Shown here one piece after another: positions 25,448-34,950 of a DNA stretch of 42,259 bases. The notes under the pieces are model-generated. The model saw only the letters and a program-made list of their open reading frames with translations. It did not search any database and was not told the origin of the DNA. The stretch spans positions 1 through 42,259 of the forward strand of contig DDCY01000003.1 in NCBI GenBank assembly GCA_002335865.1, read 5' to 3'. Position 1 is the first letter of the stretch. Each line of letters begins with the position of its first letter. This stretch comes from Saprospiraceae bacterium UBA1994. Its GTDB lineage: Bacteria; Bacteroidota; Bacteroidia; Chitinophagales; Saprospiraceae. The position numbers were made by a program, and so were the translations under genes.

Positions 25448-26611
25448 TTACATAGACTTTCTTAATTTTAACTTAATTGTCTTCTTGGTACCATTTCGTA
25501 CTACATTTAGTTTTACGGTGTCGCCTACTTTATTAAATTTCATAACACGTTTAATGTCTTCTAGTTCATTGATTCGCTGACCATTTACTCTTTTGATGAT
25601 ATCTCCCGGCAATAACCCACCGAACTGAGCGGCACTACCTATATAAACATCTTCAACATAGAAACCGTTGTTTTCGGATAAATTAAAATCTTCTTTTATG
25701 TCTTTTACATCATATCCTTCGATACCCAGATTTACTCTTTCGATGTCTCCATTTTCTATAATATCTTTGATGATAACTTTTGCAAGGTTAGATGGAATTG
25801 CGAATGAATATCCAGCATATACTCCGGTTGGGGTAGCTATGGCTGAGTTAATACCGACTAGATTACCTTGATCATTGACTAATGCTCCACCACTATTTCC
25901 TGGGTTAACTACAGCATCCGTCTGGATAAATTCTTCTATCGTTTTTTCTCCCTCAATAATATCTAGATCTCTGCCTATTGCACTTATGATACCTGCGGTT
26001 ACCGTAGACTTAAGATATCCAAATGGACTTCCTACAGCTAATACCCATTCACCTACCTGTACTTGATCGCTGTCAGCATATTCTAGCTTTGGGAAAGATT
26101 CACTTACACCTTCTATTTTGATTACGGCGAGGTCTGTAGATGGATCAGTACCGATTTTTGTGGCTTTCATTACTCTACCATCGTTGAGAGTCACATTGAT
26201 TACATCGGCAAACCCCACGACATGATTATTAGTAACTATGTACCCGTCCGACGATATGATTACTCCCGACCCTGAACCACTTTTGGGTCGATGGAAATTG
26301 TTGCCAAAGAAGTCTCCTCCACCAAAGAAATTATCGAAGGCTGAGCCTCTTCTATTACGCCTAGATTCTTCTTGTCGTTGCATGGCTAATGTTCTACTTT
26401 CCTGCGCGTTTATATGTACTACAGCGTCAGTAGCTACTGCTGATGCATGAACAAAATCTGTGTTGACTCCTGTATTTATTATGTTAGATGCTTTTATGAC
26501 TTGTGCTGCATTTGATTCTATGATATATGGGGACTCTGTAAATTTAAGCCCAGCAATTACTACAAGACCTCCAATGATTCCTGCTACTGTAAATGATATT
26601 ATTTGCTTCAT
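25448..26611 (-). CDS. HtrA/Deg-family periplasmic serine protease
   Basis: A 387-residue envelope protease and chaperone. The N-terminus (about 5-22) is a hydrophobic anchor or uncleaved signal. The trypsin-like domain has the triad H130 (TNNHVV), D160 (STDLAVIK) and S240 (NPGNSGGAL). A glycine- and phenylalanine-rich loop precedes it (AFDNFFGGGDFFG, 91-103). Only one PDZ domain follows (about 290-385) where E. coli DegP has two, so it matches the DegS/HtrA short form. It probably degrades misfolded envelope proteins. Monocistronic, ended by the strong hairpin downstream. Confidence 0.9.
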   Translation of the reverse strand: MKQIISFTVAGIIGGLVVIAGLKFTESPYIIESNAAQVIKASNIINTGVNTDFVHASAVATDAVVHINAQESRTLAMQRQEESRRNRRGSAFDNFFGGGDFFGNNFHRPKSGSGSGVIISSDGYIVTNNHVVGFADVINVTLNDGRVMKATKIGTDPSTDLAVIKIEGVSESFPKLEYADSDQVQVGEWVLAVGSPFGYLKSTVTAGIISAIGRDLDIIEGEKTIEEFIQTDAVVNPGNSGGALVNDQGNLVGINSAIATPTGVYAGYSFAIPSNLAKVIIKDIIENGDIERVNLGIEGYDVKDIKEDFNLSENNGFYVEDVYIGSAAQFGGLLPGDIIKRVNGQRINELEDIKRVMKFNKVGDTVKLNVVRNGTKKTIKLKLRKSM

Positions 26612-27037
26612 TTAATTGTGATTTAAAAATTTAGTATTCCTAAATTCGAAAATTATCGTTAACTAATAAACGGTATATAAGAGGGTTATTATTACTAGGA
26701 TTGTGAGTTTAACATAGTGTTAACTGAGAGAGTGATTTTTATAAGTATTTTGTAAGCATATTATAGCATTTATTGCCGTTTACATAATCCAGTTTATGTT
26801 GTCTTAGTTTAAGACGAAAAACGCAAGCGTGGCGCTGATCGTGAAGAGTAATTTAACGTAGAAAAAATATGATTCAAATAAATTATATGCAGCATAAAGT
26901 TGTATAATCTAGTTTACATTAAGTAGCGTATCGTTTTAGTGCCACTAGTAAGTGAATGTTATTTGACTTTAATGTTTATTAATGCTGAAAGAAATTTAGG
27001 TTTTCTGTCACAAGCGTTTCTTAAAATTTATATCTAG
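26612..27037. other. Intergenic stretch without a supported gene
   Basis: 426 AT-rich bases between htrA and the EEP gene, both leftward. It must hold the htrA promoter; TAATTTTC in the leftward sense is one mismatch from TAnnTTTG. An imperfect direct repeat, ATAATCcAGTTTAtgTT (26784-26800) and ATAATCtAGTTTAcaTT (26904-26920), agrees at 14 of 17 positions. Its meaning is unknown. Confidence 0.5.
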
Positions 27038-28111
27038 TTACTCACCCTTTGTTTCTTGTCGATCTTTAAGTATGACGCTGGCTCTGATGGGATAGTGATC
27101 TGAATATTCATTCTTGATGAGATTATACTTGAGTACGTCAAAGGATTGGTCAGACATAATATAGTCAATGCGAAGGAACGGAATACGTCCGCCGTATGTA
27201 CTGGATATACCTAGCCCTTTTTCACAAAAAGCATCTGACATAGATTCACTTAATGTGCTATAAGTAAACGAACTTGGAGGATCATTAAAATCTCCAACGA
27301 TAATTACAGGATAGGGTGATTTTGACATATGATATCTCACTTTTTTGGCCTGTTCACTACGTTTGATATTAGCCTTTTTATACTTGTTTAATATGCCACC
27401 GATTCCTGACCAAGTTTCTTTTTCGTTGAGATTTGCATTGTCTATAACTTCTGCCGCATCTCGAGAAATATTATTTGAATAGAGGTGGATACTATATACT
27501 CTAATAGTGTCTGCAGGAAATATTATATCAGCCCAGACGCAAGAGTTGGTATTTGTTCCAAAGTCAATTTGTCCTTGAGTACCCATTGGATATTTACTCC
27601 ATAGAGTCGCTCCTTTGTTCTCTAGCTTGTGCTTATAAATATCTTTGAATCCTTTTTCTATTATTTCTCGTCCAAAGAAACCCGTCTCCTGTGTACAGAG
27701 CACATCTACATCATTGTGCATTTTTAAAAAATTAATAAATTCTGCTGATTTAATATTTCTCTTTTCTTTATTCCGTGAATAAGCCCATCTTGCATTTTGA
27801 ATGTTATAACTCATTACGTTTATTACATGCGGGGAGTTGTTACTAGTCGACGAACTAAAATTGGCAAAGCTTATCAATTGATTCCATCCGATGAGAATAC
27901 TCACTATACTTAACCAACTCCTACTAGGTTTTCTGATCAACCAATAAACGAGAAGAATTAAATTGATAATAAGGAATACAGGATAGAATAATCCGAAAAA
28001 TGAAAGTAGCCAAAACTTCGTAGGATCTACAAGTGGAGATATATACGATAATAACAGCACTACAGCGACGACTACGTTTAGAGACCAGATTGTTTTTGCG
28101 AATAATTTCAA
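27038..28111 (-). CDS. Membrane-anchored endonuclease/exonuclease/phosphatase-family protein
   Basis: A 357-residue protein with three N-terminal membrane helices (about 12-28, 34-58, 66-84), then an EEP (DNase I-like) domain from 95: SYNIQN with metal-site N103, CTQETG with E142, YSIHLYSNN (206-214), VGDFNDPPSS (272-281) with D274 and N276, and the C-terminal SDHYPI (337-342). All the metal and catalytic positions are present, so it is likely to be an active phosphodiesterase or phosphatase at the membrane. The start is TTG, placed directly after an in-frame TAA. It follows the rhomboid gene by 37 bases in the mutL cluster. Confidence 0.85.
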   Translation of the reverse strand: MKLFAKTIWSLNVVVAVVLLLSYISPLVDPTKFWLLSFFGLFYPVFLIINLILLVYWLIRKPSRSWLSIVSILIGWNQLISFANFSSSTSNNSPHVINVMSYNIQNARWAYSRNKEKRNIKSAEFINFLKMHNDVDVLCTQETGFFGREIIEKGFKDIYKHKLENKGATLWSKYPMGTQGQIDFGTNTNSCVWADIIFPADTIRVYSIHLYSNNISRDAAEVIDNANLNEKETWSGIGGILNKYKKANIKRSEQAKKVRYHMSKSPYPVIIVGDFNDPPSSFTYSTLSESMSDAFCEKGLGISSTYGGRIPFLRIDYIMSDQSFDVLKYNLIKNEYSDHYPIRASVILKDRQETKGE

Positions 28112-28148
28112 TTACAGATTATATTGAGTTGTTTTAGATTAAAGAGTT

Positions 28149-29036
28149 TTATTTTTTACTTGCGGTAAACAATATCTCTTTTTCTTCATCTGTAAGACTG
28201 TCGTAGCCGTTTACTTTTATTTTATCGAGTATGACATCTACTTGTTTTTGTAAACCTGTAGAATTCGTAGAGGTAAGTTGCTTTTTTATTGAACTCTTTT
28301 TTGCCGCTACATGGGTAACCTTAAGAGATGTTTTTTCCTTTTTGGGTATACCATTATATTTGTCAGCTATCCAATTGATGCTGTCCTGCATGGGCTCTGT
28401 GATGTCTGATCCCTTTCGAAGCTGCCATACGTAATAAGCACCAAATGCTAAACCACCTAAGTGGCCCCAAGCACCCCCTGTATTTATATTTCCTTGTGTA
28501 GCTAGGACATTGACAAATATTACGGCCGCGGCGATCCACTTAATTTTTACATCACCTAGAAATAGTAATCTAACCGTATAATTCGGCGATGTCCATGCTG
28601 CTGCTGCTACGATACAAAGTACGGCCGCAGACGCTCCGTGCGCATTCCCTCCAGTTACACCTGCGAAATTGGTAACTAAAAAATAGGCAACTGCTCCCGC
28701 AAATCCTCCAAGTAAATATAGTGGTAGTACTCGTCTATCATTTAATAAATCCCCTACAATACGGCCAAACCAATATAATATCAGCATATTAAAAGCCATA
28801 TGCCACATGCCTAGATGTGCAAACATATGCGTCAATATGGTCCAAGGTCTAGTGAGTAATTTGATTGGGCTGGAGGGGATATATATCCAGTTGCTAAATG
28901 AAGTGTAAACACTTGGTAAAAAGGCATTAAATAATGCCAAAAACATAAATACAGCAATATTCACTATGATAAGGCGAGTGATCATATTTCCAGAGTCAAA
29001 ACTTCGTTTTATATCTTCAATAATAGAATTCATCAT
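28149..29036 (-). CDS. Rhomboid-family intramembrane serine protease (GASA variant)
   Basis: A 295-residue membrane protein with about six helices and a 90-residue hydrophilic C-terminal tail (about 205-295). H79 and N83 lie in the conserved MWHMAFNM segment, the nucleophile S136 in NAHGASAAV, and the catalytic H192 in WGHLGG. The usual GxSG reads GASA here, so the residue after the nucleophile is alanine rather than glycine, which may affect activity. Its lysine-rich tail (KKEKTSLKVTHVAAKKSSIKK) has no counterpart in the neighbouring rhomboid. The next rhomboid ends 10 bases upstream, so the pair is probably co-transcribed. Confidence 0.85.
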   Translation of the reverse strand: MMNSIIEDIKRSFDSGNMITRLIIVNIAVFMFLALFNAFLPSVYTSFSNWIYIPSSPIKLLTRPWTILTHMFAHLGMWHMAFNMLILYWFGRIVGDLLNDRRVLPLYLLGGFAGAVAYFLVTNFAGVTGGNAHGASAAVLCIVAAAAWTSPNYTVRLLFLGDVKIKWIAAAVIFVNVLATQGNINTGGAWGHLGGLAFGAYYVWQLRKGSDITEPMQDSINWIADKYNGIPKKEKTSLKVTHVAAKKSSIKKQLTSTNSTGLQKQVDVILDKIKVNGYDSLTDEEKEILFTASKK

Positions 29037-29046
29037 ATGCCTGCGT

Positions 29047-29751
29047 CTATCTTAAGCTTTGTAGTTTCCATATAAATCTAATCATTATAAATCCTACTAT
29101 CGCTCCTCCAAGGTGACCCCAGTGTGCTACACCTTGTTGAAATCCTGTCACACCAGAGAAAAGACCTAAAGCAATGAGCCCTGCGGCAAGATATTTAGCT
29201 TTAATTGGTATGGGAGGGAACAGTAACATGAGTTTCATGTTAGGAAATAATGTTGCGAAAGCAATAAGCACTCCGTATACTGCTCCTGACGCTCCAAGAA
29301 TACTTCCATTTAGAATATAATTAAGTTCTCCAAGTTCTCCTCTATAGTTTCTTCCACTATTGAGAATGGACAAGCCTTCATTTGCCACGGCACTTATCTC
29401 AGATGGGTCTAATCCTGCAATAATACCTTGATATTCAAACCACTTGATTCCCATATGTAAAACCACGGCACCTAGACCACTTAAAAAATATAATTGTAAA
29501 AACCTTTTAGTGCCTAAAGCTTGTTCTACTAATGGCCCTAAGAAAAATAAAGTCATCATGTTGAATAATAAATGCTGAAAGTCAGCATGCATAAACATGT
29601 TAGTGAGAATCTGGTAAGGTTGAAAGTTTTCGGATAATGGAAAGTACATGTTTCCCATACTTTTGATTCTTTCGGGCAAAGCCTGTGTACCAAAGAATAC
29701 GATTACATTAATGATCAATAAATTTTTAACTGCGTCTGTTATTCTTCCCAT
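29047..29751 (-). CDS. Rhomboid-family intramembrane serine protease (canonical)
   Basis: A 234-residue membrane protein of six helices. HADFQHLLFNMMTLFF carries H60 and N64, ILGASGAVYG the nucleophile S155 in the canonical GASG, and AHWGHLGG the catalytic H213. It contains an extra lumenal/periplasmic loop (about 105-145) between the third and fourth conserved segments. It is about a third of the window away in sequence from its neighbour, so this is an old pair. It starts one base after the mutL stop and precedes the second rhomboid by 10 bases. Confidence 0.88.
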   Translation of the reverse strand: MGRITDAVKNLLIINVIVFFGTQALPERIKSMGNMYFPLSENFQPYQILTNMFMHADFQHLLFNMMTLFFLGPLVEQALGTKRFLQLYFLSGLGAVVLHMGIKWFEYQGIIAGLDPSEISAVANEGLSILNSGRNYRGELGELNYILNGSILGASGAVYGVLIAFATLFPNMKLMLLFPPIPIKAKYLAAGLIALGLFSGVTGFQQGVAHWGHLGGAIVGFIMIRFIWKLQSLR

Positions 29752-29752
29752 A

Positions 29753-31570
29753 TTATGTGGTAAAACGTTTTAGTAAGTCATCTAATTCCATGGTGATAAA
29801 ACATTTTCGACCATTGGGGCTTTTGTATGGAACAGTACAGGCAAACAATTGATCAACTAATTCGTGCATTTCGTCGGCTTGTAGTAATTTACCACGTTTA
29901 ATACATGCTGCATTCGCCATAGAGCGAGCGAGGTTACGGTCGATTCCTAGCTGTAATTCTATATTGGAATGATACTGCTGAAGAAGCGTTTCGAGCAATT
30001 TTTCAGGTGATTGATTATCTATTCCTACCGGTAGCCCATGTATAATGAAGCTATTCTTACCAAAGTGTTCTATCTCAAAGCCAATAGCATTTACCTTATG
30101 TAATATGTTATGTAGAAGGGTCGCATCTGCAGGAGTGAGATCCACAGATATTGGAAAAAGCTGCTTTTGCGTCATACCCACATGCTGATTGAGCTGTTCT
30201 ATGTAGCCTTCGTATAAGATACGCTCATGTGCTGCTTGCTGATCTATCAGTAGAAAGCCAGATTTGATCTGATTAACTATGTAGGTATTATGTATCTGGT
30301 AAGGGTCTTTACGTGATTTACTGGCCATTATTACCGGTTGATCATTGCCTTGATTCATGAGATCACTTTCTACAGTGATAGCTTGACTTTGATTAGTATT
30401 GGCTTGAAGGTCTTGGTAAAGATCTTCCCAAGAATTGATATTATCTCTTTGTTGCTGTGTTAATTTCGGTCCACTGGAGATATCGCCACTTTGCTCTCTT
30501 TCTACACCATCGCTACGCATATCGTGAGTCATACGGCTAGAGAAATTGGAATCCATACCAAAGTCTAAAGTAGGCGTAACAGTATAGGCACCTAGTGCAT
30601 GCTTAACCGATACTTTTATGAAGTTGTATATGAGTCGTTCTTCTTCGAACTTGATTTCAGTTTTAGTGGGATGAACATTGATGTCGATCATCGACGGCGA
30701 GAGCTCTAAGAATACAACGTAGAAGGCATAATTATCCTTAGGAATTAACTCATCATAAGCCACTCTTATCGCATGATTGAGATAATTGCTTTTAATAAAT
30801 CTCTTATTGATAAATATGTATTGGTCGCCTTTCTTTTTCTTGGTCGCTTCTGGTTTAGATATATAGCCTGAGAGTTTTAGAATGTCAGTGTCTTCGCTTA
30901 CCGGTATGAGCTTGTCATTAGTATTTTTACCAAATATGCCTACTATACGCTGACGTAAATTACCTGGAGGGAGATGGTATACTTCGTTACCATTATGATA
31001 CATTGTGAAGAAAATATCAGGATTCGCCAATGCTAACCTATTAAACTGGTCAATTATATGACGAAGCTCTACTGGATCTGATTTTAGAAACTTGCGTCGA
31101 GCAGGTACATTATAGAATAGATTTTTCACAGAGAAGTTAGTTCCTACATTAGTTTCTATTGGTTCTTGTTTCTTTACTTTCGATCCTTCTATGAGTATGC
31201 GTGTGCCTAGTTCGTCATCTTTGGGCTTAGTTAGCATCTCTACTTTAGCAATGGCTGCAATTGAAGCCAAGGCCTCTCCTCTAAAACCCAAAGAACTGAT
31301 GCTGAACAGATCGTTAGCCTCACGTATTTTGGAAGTAGCATGTCTCTCAAAGCTCATACGAGCGTCAGTAGCGGTCATACCTTTACCATTATCTAGTACT
31401 TGTATGAGTGTTTTGCCTGCTTCTTTTATGATGAGTTTGATCTCTTTGGCACTAGCATCTAGAGCGTTTTCCATTAGCTCTTTTACTACAGAAGCCGGCC
31501 GCTGGATTACCTCTCCGGCAGCGATCTGATTAGCAATTGAATCTGGAAGGAGCTGAATGATATCAGCCAT
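29753..31570 (-). CDS. mutL: DNA mismatch repair protein MutL
   Basis: A 605-residue GHKL ATPase that links MutS mismatch recognition to repair. MENALDA (33-39), DNGKGM (60-65), the TSKI segment (79-82) and GFRGEALAS (95-103) form the ATP site, with NVPARRKFLK (154-163) after it. The C-terminal dimerisation domain begins near 425 and includes DQQAAHERILYE (443-454), close to the endonuclease motif DQHAx2Ex4E but with Q for H. Near the end, the CPHGRP-type motif reads SPNGRK (584-589), lacking the metal-binding Cys and His. Whether it nicks DNA is uncertain. First gene of a leftward run with two rhomboids and the EEP protein. Confidence 0.95.
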   Translation of the reverse strand: MADIIQLLPDSIANQIAAGEVIQRPASVVKELMENALDASAKEIKLIIKEAGKTLIQVLDNGKGMTATDARMSFERHATSKIREANDLFSISSLGFRGEALASIAAIAKVEMLTKPKDDELGTRILIEGSKVKKQEPIETNVGTNFSVKNLFYNVPARRKFLKSDPVELRHIIDQFNRLALANPDIFFTMYHNGNEVYHLPPGNLRQRIVGIFGKNTNDKLIPVSEDTDILKLSGYISKPEATKKKKGDQYIFINKRFIKSNYLNHAIRVAYDELIPKDNYAFYVVFLELSPSMIDINVHPTKTEIKFEEERLIYNFIKVSVKHALGAYTVTPTLDFGMDSNFSSRMTHDMRSDGVEREQSGDISSGPKLTQQQRDNINSWEDLYQDLQANTNQSQAITVESDLMNQGNDQPVIMASKSRKDPYQIHNTYIVNQIKSGFLLIDQQAAHERILYEGYIEQLNQHVGMTQKQLFPISVDLTPADATLLHNILHKVNAIGFEIEHFGKNSFIIHGLPVGIDNQSPEKLLETLLQQYHSNIELQLGIDRNLARSMANAACIKRGKLLQADEMHELVDQLFACTVPYKSPNGRKCFITMELDDLLKRFTT

Positions 31571-31839
31571 ATATCAGTCTTGTTCTTAAGTTTATAAAAT
31601 ATGATGAATGTTGGAGTGCGTTTTTTGGTAAAAAACGACAAAATAATAGTCATTCGTCATTTGTAATAGCCGCAAGATACATCAGTCGATAGGGATATAC
31701 TAAAGATTTGGTCGAAGGTATTCGACATTGTATCCACAATTTGCTCTCGTCGGGGCAATAAGTGTCACATCAAATTATTTCTCATATAATATTCTTACAT
31801 ATATAAAATAAGGCTAATTTCGTAGATTAATCCAATTCT

Positions 31840-33990
31840 ATGCATTATCCAGAACGTTACCTAGTTACCGCAGCACTTCCATATGCTAATGGCCCTCTTC
31901 ATATCGGTCACTTGGCTGGAGCATATATTCCTTCGGATATCTATGTAAGGTTTCAAAGGATGATGGGTAAAGACGTCGTATATATCTGTGGATCAGACGA
32001 AAACGGTGCAGCTATAACACTGAGAGCACTTAAGGAAGGAAAGAAACCGAAAGAGATTGTAGATGAGTATGATGCTAGTTTTCGTAAGTCATTTAAAGGA
32101 ATGGGCATCTCTTTTGACATGTTTCATAGAACGTCAGACTCTCTGCACCATGAAACTGCTCAAGAGTTTTTCAAGACCTTATATGACCAGGGAGAGTTTA
32201 AAGAAGAAGTTTCTGAACAATACTATGATGATGAAGCTAAGCAATTCTTAGCAGATAGATATATTAAAGGAACGTGCCCTAAGTGTGGCCATGATTCTGC
32301 ATATGGCGACCAATGTGAAAACTGTGGATCGACACTAAGCCCAATAGAATTAATAGATCCTATGTCCACAATCACTGGTACGTCTCCAATACTTAAGGCG
32401 ACTAAGCATTGGTATCTACCATTAGACAAGTATGAAGGATGGCTCAGAGAGTGGATCACTGATGGTATAGTCGATGGAGAACAATTACATGACACTCAAA
32501 AATGGAAAAATCATGTTCTCGGTCAATGTAAGTCATGGCTAGATGGTGGTCTCCAACCAAGGTCTATGACTAGAGATCTAGATTGGGGTGTAGATGTTCC
32601 GCAAAGCATAGAGGGCGCAGAAGGTAAGAAGCTATATGTATGGATGGATGCACCTATAGGCTATATTTCTGCTACCATAGAATGGGCTAAGCAAAATGGT
32701 AAAAACTGGGAAGACTATTGGAAAGATGACAAGAGTGAATTAATTCATTTTATAGGTAAGGACAATATCGTATTCCACTGCCTTATATTCCCTTCTATAC
32801 TAAAAGCGCACGGAGGATATATCCTTCCTAAGAATGTACCGGCTAACCAATTTATGAATCTTGAGGGTGACAAGATCTCGACATCTCGCAACTGGGCAGT
32901 ATGGGTTCATGAATACCTAGAAGATTTCAAGGGACAACAAGACGAACTCAGATATTACCTCATTAAGAATATGCCTGAGCTAAAGGATAGCGAATTTACT
33001 TGGGCAGGATTCCAAGAGATGAATAATAATGAGCTAGTAAACAACCTTGCCAATTTCGTCAATCGAGTTGTCGTCCTTTCTAATAAATATTATGACGGTA
33101 TCGTCCCTGACTTCGATCCAGATCTAATGATCATAGGACCGGATGGTGAAGCGGAAACTGCATTTCATGATAGTGAAATTCTCAGATTATTTGATGGTGT
33201 ACATGTATTGTGTCAACATATCAGAGACTATGACTTCCGAGCAGCTTTAAGCCAGCTGATGTTGATATCCACCAAGGGTAATCAGATCCTTCAATTTAAT
33301 GAGCCATGGAAACTTCAAAAGACCGATCCTGAGACTGTGAAAGTCGTAATGAATCTTGCGTTACATTATGTAGCTGTTTTAAGCACAGTGATGAGACCAT
33401 TCCTTCCGTTTACATCGGATAAATTACAGGGAATACTCAATTTAGATGCGATCAAGGAAGAAGATGAAATGGTATCTATGTTAGATATACTAGCTGCAGG
33501 AGAACCGCTATTAAATGCAGGACATAAGATTGGTCAACCAGTACACTTATTCAGTAGAATAGATGATGCTGTAATCGAAGCACAAAAAGCCAAACTTGTA
33601 AAAACTGTAGAGGAAGCACTAGTAACTGCGAGAGCAGTTACTATAGAAACAACACCAATAAAAGAAGAAATCGCTTTTGATGATTTCATGAAATTGGATA
33701 TACGTACGGCTACTATTCTTACTGCGGAGAAAGTAAAGAAAGCAGATAAATTGCTCAAACTTGAAGTAGATATGGGATCTGAGCAACGCACAGTTGTTTC
33801 AGGAATCGCAGAGCATTATACTCCAGAAGAAGTGATCGGAAAACGAGTATCTATCCTTGCTAATCTTGCATCTCGAAAAATCAGAGGTGTAGAGTCAAAA
33901 GGAATGATCCTCATGGCTGAAGATGCTGATGGAAAACTTAGTTTTGTGAGTCCAGAAGATGGATGGCAAAATGGTGCTACTGTTTGTTAA
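31840..33990 (+). CDS. metG: Methionyl-tRNA synthetase
   Basis: Charges tRNA-Met with methionine. At 716 residues it is the long form. HIGH is at 21-24, followed by the zinc knuckle CPKCGHDSAYGDQCENCGS (about 146-164) with four cysteines, and KISTS (345-349) in the KMSKS position, a variant common in this phylum. The C-terminal 110 residues (about 610-716; FDDFMKLDIRTATIL to VSPEDGWQNGATVC) are the EMAP/tRNA-binding domain found in dimeric forms. Divergent from mutL; TAATTTCG (31815-31822) is one mismatch from TAnnTTTG and lies about 18 bases before the ATG. It converges on comF. Confidence 0.95.
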   Translation: MHYPERYLVTAALPYANGPLHIGHLAGAYIPSDIYVRFQRMMGKDVVYICGSDENGAAITLRALKEGKKPKEIVDEYDASFRKSFKGMGISFDMFHRTSDSLHHETAQEFFKTLYDQGEFKEEVSEQYYDDEAKQFLADRYIKGTCPKCGHDSAYGDQCENCGSTLSPIELIDPMSTITGTSPILKATKHWYLPLDKYEGWLREWITDGIVDGEQLHDTQKWKNHVLGQCKSWLDGGLQPRSMTRDLDWGVDVPQSIEGAEGKKLYVWMDAPIGYISATIEWAKQNGKNWEDYWKDDKSELIHFIGKDNIVFHCLIFPSILKAHGGYILPKNVPANQFMNLEGDKISTSRNWAVWVHEYLEDFKGQQDELRYYLIKNMPELKDSEFTWAGFQEMNNNELVNNLANFVNRVVVLSNKYYDGIVPDFDPDLMIIGPDGEAETAFHDSEILRLFDGVHVLCQHIRDYDFRAALSQLMLISTKGNQILQFNEPWKLQKTDPETVKVVMNLALHYVAVLSTVMRPFLPFTSDKLQGILNLDAIKEEDEMVSMLDILAAGEPLLNAGHKIGQPVHLFSRIDDAVIEAQKAKLVKTVEEALVTARAVTIETTPIKEEIAFDDFMKLDIRTATILTAEKVKKADKLLKLEVDMGSEQRTVVSGIAEHYTPEEVIGKRVSILANLASRKIRGVESKGMILMAEDADGKLSFVSPEDGWQNGATVC

Positions 33991-34056
33991 TTTTAAAGCG
34001 TAGTGCGTATTTCAGTATTAAGGAAGAACATTATCAGAAATTCAAAAATCCGCTCT

Positions 34057-34755
34057 TTACGAATTTGCAATTGCAATTGTATACATTGATATTTTTACAC
34101 CAGGATAAACTTTCATCAAAGCTAAAGCACAAGCTTCTAGTGTAGCTCCAGTCGTAACTACATCATCAACTATTAGTATGTGTTTGTTATTAAGATCAAC
34201 TTTTGTTGTCACGAAGAATGATTTTTCGACATTTTCTATTCGTTGAATACGAGACTTTTTTGTCTGTGAAGATGTGTTTTTGATTTTTAGCAAGATGTCT
34301 ACACTACATGGAATATTCGAATATTCCGAAAGGCCTTGAGCGAAAGCTTCACATTGATTATATCCTCTTATGCTCTTTTTTACTTTATGTAAGGGCACAG
34401 GTATAATGATATCAATATCTTTAAAGTAATCTACTTTTTCTACTAATTCAGCTGCCATATTGCCTAAGAAGACACCGATAAAAAATTTGCCTCCGTACTT
34501 GAATTTGTGCATTAGCTCTTGTACCGCACCTTCTTTTCGGAAGTGTAGATATGCAGCTCCTTTCTCTATATTGACTCGACCGAGAAAGTGATTTGTAAAA
34601 CTATTGTTTGATATCATATGATGATCTGTAATAGGAAGATCATACATGCAATCAGTACAAAGTAGATTTTCATGACTCAAGCGAATATTACATCCTACAC
34701 AGGCCTCTGGAAAGAGGTGCTTGATTATTTTTTTGATAGCTGTTTTTACATTCAT
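34057..34755 (-). CDS. ComF-family phosphoribosyltransferase-like protein
   Basis: A 232-residue protein with an N-terminal zinc-ribbon type segment (C19, C22, C33, C36) and a phosphoribosyltransferase domain from about 75. The PRPP loop is IVDDVVTTGATLE (195-207) and IIPVPLHK lies near the middle. Family members act in DNA uptake in naturally competent bacteria, but many carriers are not known to be competent, so the role here is uncertain. It converges on metG with 66 bases between the stops and no obvious terminator. Confidence 0.85.
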   Translation of the reverse strand: MNVKTAIKKIIKHLFPEACVGCNIRLSHENLLCTDCMYDLPITDHHMISNNSFTNHFLGRVNIEKGAAYLHFRKEGAVQELMHKFKYGGKFFIGVFLGNMAAELVEKVDYFKDIDIIIPVPLHKVKKSIRGYNQCEAFAQGLSEYSNIPCSVDILLKIKNTSSQTKKSRIQRIENVEKSFFVTTKVDLNNKHILIVDDVVTTGATLEACALALMKVYPGVKISMYTIAIANS

Positions 34756-34906
34756 GCGTATAAGGTAGGAAGATTTAGTAAGATCATCAAATGAAGAGAT
34801 TGCTATACTATACTGTCCAACAGGATTCTGATTAGATGAATTACAGAACTTCTAATACTCTGTGTAATATTCGATCAATAAAGGCTCCAAATCAACCAAT
34901 TCCGAT

Positions 34907-34914
34907 TATCTTTG
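34907..34914 (+). promoter_or_regulatory. -7 promoter element before feoA
   Basis: TATCTTTG exactly fits TAnnTTTG and ends 36 bases before the ATG at 34951. It overlaps a TTG (34912) that would be a longer in-frame start, which argues for the ATG. No iron-regulator box was recognised. Confidence 0.5.
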
Positions 34915-34950
34915 TTATCTACATTAAGTCTAAATAAGACAAATAAGATA

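Noticed and set aside
28149..29751. Recent tandem duplication of the rhomboid genes
   Set aside because: The two proteins differ in loop structure, tail and most residues outside the active site, so any duplication is ancient.
31619..31637. Hairpin CGTTTTTT-GGT-AAAAAACG between mutL and metG as an operator
   Set aside because: A T-run facing an A-run makes an easy low-complexity palindrome; no supporting context.
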